Source: CAZEAP01 sp964510315
Lineage (GTDB): Bacteria; Planctomycetota; Brocadiia; SM23-32
NCBI GenBank assembly: GCA_964510315.1
Contig: CAZEAP010000056.1
Coordinates: forward strand, 1-7,523
Direction: 5' to 3'
DNA length: 7,523 nucleotides
Shown: positions 5,873 to 7,523 of the stretch, piece after piece
Position numbering within the stretch: the stretch's first letter is position 1
Layout of the letters: every line of letters starts with the position of its first letter
Program-made: the position numbers and the translations under genes
The notes under the pieces: generated by a model
The model's database searches: none
What the model was told of the DNA's origin: nothing
Seen by the model: the letters and a program-made list of their open reading frames with translations, nothing else

Positions 5873-7381
5873 TCAGGCAGATGCCGCCGCTTCGGTGTCC
5901 CGGGTGCGCATGGCGAAGGTGACCTTCTGTATCTGCTCCGCAACCCAGGGGTCCACGCCGAGCTGACGGGCCTTTGCGTCGAGGAACTCCTGTTCCACCT
6001 CGTCGATCTGCTCGTCCACCAGCACGCCTTCCACCAGGCGGGTGAACTCGACGACGTTTTCGGGCGCGCACTGACGTTCGATGGCTTCGGCGTCTTCGGC
6101 GCTGACCCCGAGTTCGAGACGTTTGTTGTTCAGCAGGGCCCGCTCGCGCATGTTCACCACGCCGTCCAGGTAGGCGCCCAGGCACAGGACGCGGTATTCC
6201 TCCTTGGCCCTCTGGGCGGCCTCGACCTGTGCCCTTCCCCGCTGCGGCACGGGGGTCTCGCAGTAGGGACATATTCTGAAGTCGGGCGCAAGCACCCTTT
6301 CACAGGCATCGCACACAACCCTGAGGGCGGCGCCGCACTCGGGGCAGTAGCTCCAGTCCCCCTCGACGGGGAACTCGCAACAGGGGCAGATGGTCGGCGC
6401 GGCGGCTCCGTTCTCCTCGACACTGACACTCGGGGCGGCGCCGGCCAGTTCCGCGTCGTGCAGGAACAGCTTCGTCCAGTAGAGGGTCTGCATGGCGGCC
6501 TCTCGGTCCGGCTGCCGCCCGGGTGTCTCGGCGTCGACCGCCCCGCGCCAGTCCAGGATCTGGTCCCAGTCTATCTGGCGGCTCTTCGCCAGGTTCGAGG
6601 TCAGTTGCACCCGCAGCAGGTCCAGCACCTCCGCGCGCCGGTAGAGCCGGACCAGCTCTTCCAGATTAAAATCGTCAATGGAGGAAGCGTCGGGATGGAT
6701 ATTGTCGCGCGCCCTCTGGATTCGTCGGCGGGCGTTCTGATCGCGCAGCCATTCAAGCAGGTCCCCGAGCAACTCCTTCATCGCCGTCTCAAAGATGTCG
6801 CCGCACTCCTGGATGCACTCCCCCAGCTCCTCCCTGGTCAGCAGGTCGTGGGCCGCCTTCAGTCGTCTTTCGTAGCGATTCTGTGGGCGCTCTGACCCGA
6901 TGGCCGCCAGACGCTTCTCAACCTCCTCCGCAGGGGCGCCTCTGAAGCGGACGCGGGAAGTACCCTCTCCGGAGTCCGCCTTGTTGAGAACCTCCTTGAG
7001 TTTCTGGGCCAGACGGCCGAAGTCCTCCCGAGACGGCTCAGGAAAAGCGTCGAACCAATGGGCGGTTGAGACGAAGTACTCTACGGTTTTCGACGGCTCT
7101 ATCGCCTCTATACGGAAGGGAATGATGATCTTATGCCGCTTCGCTGCGCAGTCCAGTTCACGCACGACGTGCTGGGATTCGTTGGACTGCGCCGAAAAAA
7201 CAAAGACCACCACAAGGCTCTCGGTGATCGCGTCGATGATCGACGCGCTGTAGCACGAACCGGGAACGATATCCCGGGGGGCGATCCAGCAGTCTATCCC
7301 CTCCGATTCCAGAGAGTCGCACAGGTCATGGGCTATTGACTGGTCTTTGCTCGAGTAACTGATGAAAACTTCAGAAGCCAT
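5873..7381 (-). CDS. TIR-domain protein with helical middle, double zinc ribbon and C-terminal tandem repeat
   Basis: This 502-aa protein has no signal peptide or membrane segment. Residues 3-~112 are a bacterial TIR domain: VFISYSSKD, the BB-loop segment CWIAPRDIVPG, VVVFVFSAQSNES and VVREL, where Glu75 sits at the position of the catalytic glutamate of TIR NADases. Residues ~150-315 are predicted all-helical and highly charged, ending in ILDWRGAVDAE, which may be a decayed HEPN-like R(N)xxxH module. Residues 332-374 hold four cysteine knuckles (C332/C335, C346/C349, C357/C360, C371/C374), so two zinc ribbons. Residues ~396-485 contain two related helical units 50 residues apart, vaguely TerB-like. 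ATG at 7381 has GGAGG 6 nt upstream (7388-7392); a TTG at 7411 is too close to the predicted transcript start. TIR proteins of this kind often consume NAD during antiphage defence, but no partner gene is adjacent and the role is inferred. Confidence 0.9.
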   Translation of the reverse strand: MASEVFISYSSKDQSIAHDLCDSLESEGIDCWIAPRDIVPGSCYSASIIDAITESLVVVFVFSAQSNESQHVVRELDCAAKRHKIIIPFRIEAIEPSKTVEYFVSTAHWFDAFPEPSREDFGRLAQKLKEVLNKADSGEGTSRVRFRGAPAEEVEKRLAAIGSERPQNRYERRLKAAHDLLTREELGECIQECGDIFETAMKELLGDLLEWLRDQNARRRIQRARDNIHPDASSIDDFNLEELVRLYRRAEVLDLLRVQLTSNLAKSRQIDWDQILDWRGAVDAETPGRQPDREAAMQTLYWTKLFLHDAELAGAAPSVSVEENGAAAPTICPCCEFPVEGDWSYCPECGAALRVVCDACERVLAPDFRICPYCETPVPQRGRAQVEAAQRAKEEYRVLCLGAYLDGVVNMRERALLNNKRLELGVSAEDAEAIERQCAPENVVEFTRLVEGVLVDEQIDEVEQEFLDAKARQLGVDPWVAEQIQKVTFAMRTRDTEAAASA

Positions 7382-7428
7382 CGCCCGCCTCCGAAACAAC
7401 TTAAGACACAAACGGCAAATGCCATCGG

Positions 7429-7457
7429 ACTATAAGCAGCAAAGGCAAGAAAGTCAA
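7429..7457 (-). promoter_or_regulatory. Sigma70-type promoter of the TIR gene
   Basis: On the minus strand TTGACT (7452-7457) and TATAGT (7429-7434) are separated by 17 nt. Transcription would begin near 7422, giving a leader of about 41 nt before the ATG at 7381. The -35 box lies 11 nt downstream of the terminal repeat and shares the octamer TTGACTTT with the promoter at the other end of the window. Confidence 0.6.
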
Positions 7458-7468
7458 CCCTTAAAAAA

Positions 7469-7523
7469 GGGGCATTTGCGCTGTGGGGGTGCTCAGGCGC
7501 GGGACGCGCGGATGATGCCACAC
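7469..7523 (-). repeat. Right copy of the 55-bp terminal inverted repeat
   Basis: This is the exact reverse complement of bases 1-55. Read inward on the minus strand it is followed by six T residues and AAGGG, then the TIR promoter, whereas the left copy is followed by CGAAAGAG. The flanks differ from the first base beyond the repeat. No direct target-site duplication can be examined because the window ends inside or at the repeat. Confidence 0.9.

Noticed and set aside
5924..6196. EF-hand-like calcium sites (LDGVVNMRE and VDEQIDEVE) in the TIR protein
   Set aside because: Loop positions 5, 8 and 12 fit, but positions 1 and 3 lack acidic residues in both units, so calcium binding by an EF-hand is not supported.
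5757..6272. N-terminal extension of the amidohydrolase to 588 aa
   Set aside because: The extra residues are Arg/Gly-rich shadow sequence that overlaps the TIR gene and passes through the promoter at 5807-5835. The ATG at 5756 has a strong ribosome site and places HxH at the usual position.
5807..6895. Plus-strand open frame of 362 codons opposite the TIR gene
   Set aside because: It is antisense to the zinc ribbon and helical regions of a clearly real gene and has no recognisable motif.
7411..7440. Sigma54 (-24/-12) promoter around TGGCATTTGC upstream of the TIR gene
   Set aside because: The spacing between the GG and GC elements is too short for TGGCA-N-TTGC. A normal sigma70 promoter explains the region better, and I found no convincing -24/-12 site elsewhere by eye.
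1..7523. The whole window as a composite transposon
   Set aside because: Apart from the terminal inverted repeat there is no transposase, integrase or other mobility gene, and target-site duplications cannot be seen. The repeat length equals a common assembly k-mer.

Overview
The window is GC-rich bacterial DNA with eight protein-coding genes, no RNA genes and no transposase. The best taxonomic clue is the small protein at 3511-3795. Its first ~49 residues match the 'small basic protein' family (TIGR04137, as I recall it) that is known only from the Planctomycetes-Verrucomicrobia-Chlamydiae superphylum. A planctomycete-like or related PVC genome is therefore my inference. The window starts and ends with the same 55-bp sequence in inverted orientation. 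That looks like a metagenomic contig that ended at a dispersed repeat.

Layout. The left arm (1-2358, + strand) is a regulatory operon: a STAS anti-sigma-factor antagonist (147-497), a stand-alone response-regulator receiver (498-917) and a sigma54-type AAA+ activator with a degenerate receiver and a Fis-type HTH (919-2358). The three genes are spaced 0 and 1 nt apart and follow a clear sigma70-type promoter (70-98). Everything from 2365 to 7381 is on the - strand. Read in its own direction this arm holds a TIR-domain/zinc-ribbon protein (7381-5873), a metal-dependent amidohydrolase (5756-4506), a single-pass membrane protein with a SPOR-like outer domain (4364-3840), the small PVC protein with an unusual acidic tail (3795-3511) and a PLP aminotransferase (3471-2365). 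The two arms converge with only 6 nt between the stop codons.

How the parts work together. I find good promoter matches ahead of the STAS operon, the TIR gene, the amidohydrolase and the membrane protein/small protein/aminotransferase group. The three left-arm genes look like one signalling unit: a phosphorylatable STAS switch and a phosphorylatable receiver beside an activator that has itself lost the phosphorylation site. The amidohydrolase and aminotransferase look like ordinary metabolism with unknown substrates.

The most unusual protein is the TIR protein. It has an intact bacterial TIR domain with a candidate catalytic Glu, a helical middle that may be a decayed HEPN-like module, two CxxC/CxxC zinc ribbons, and a C-terminal tandem repeat with a 50-residue period. 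It is a plausible NAD-consuming effector or signalling scaffold. No partner gene of a known defence system is next to it, so the role is inference. The other notable point is that the 55-bp terminal repeat sits 11 and 14 nt upstream of the -35 boxes of the two outermost promoters.
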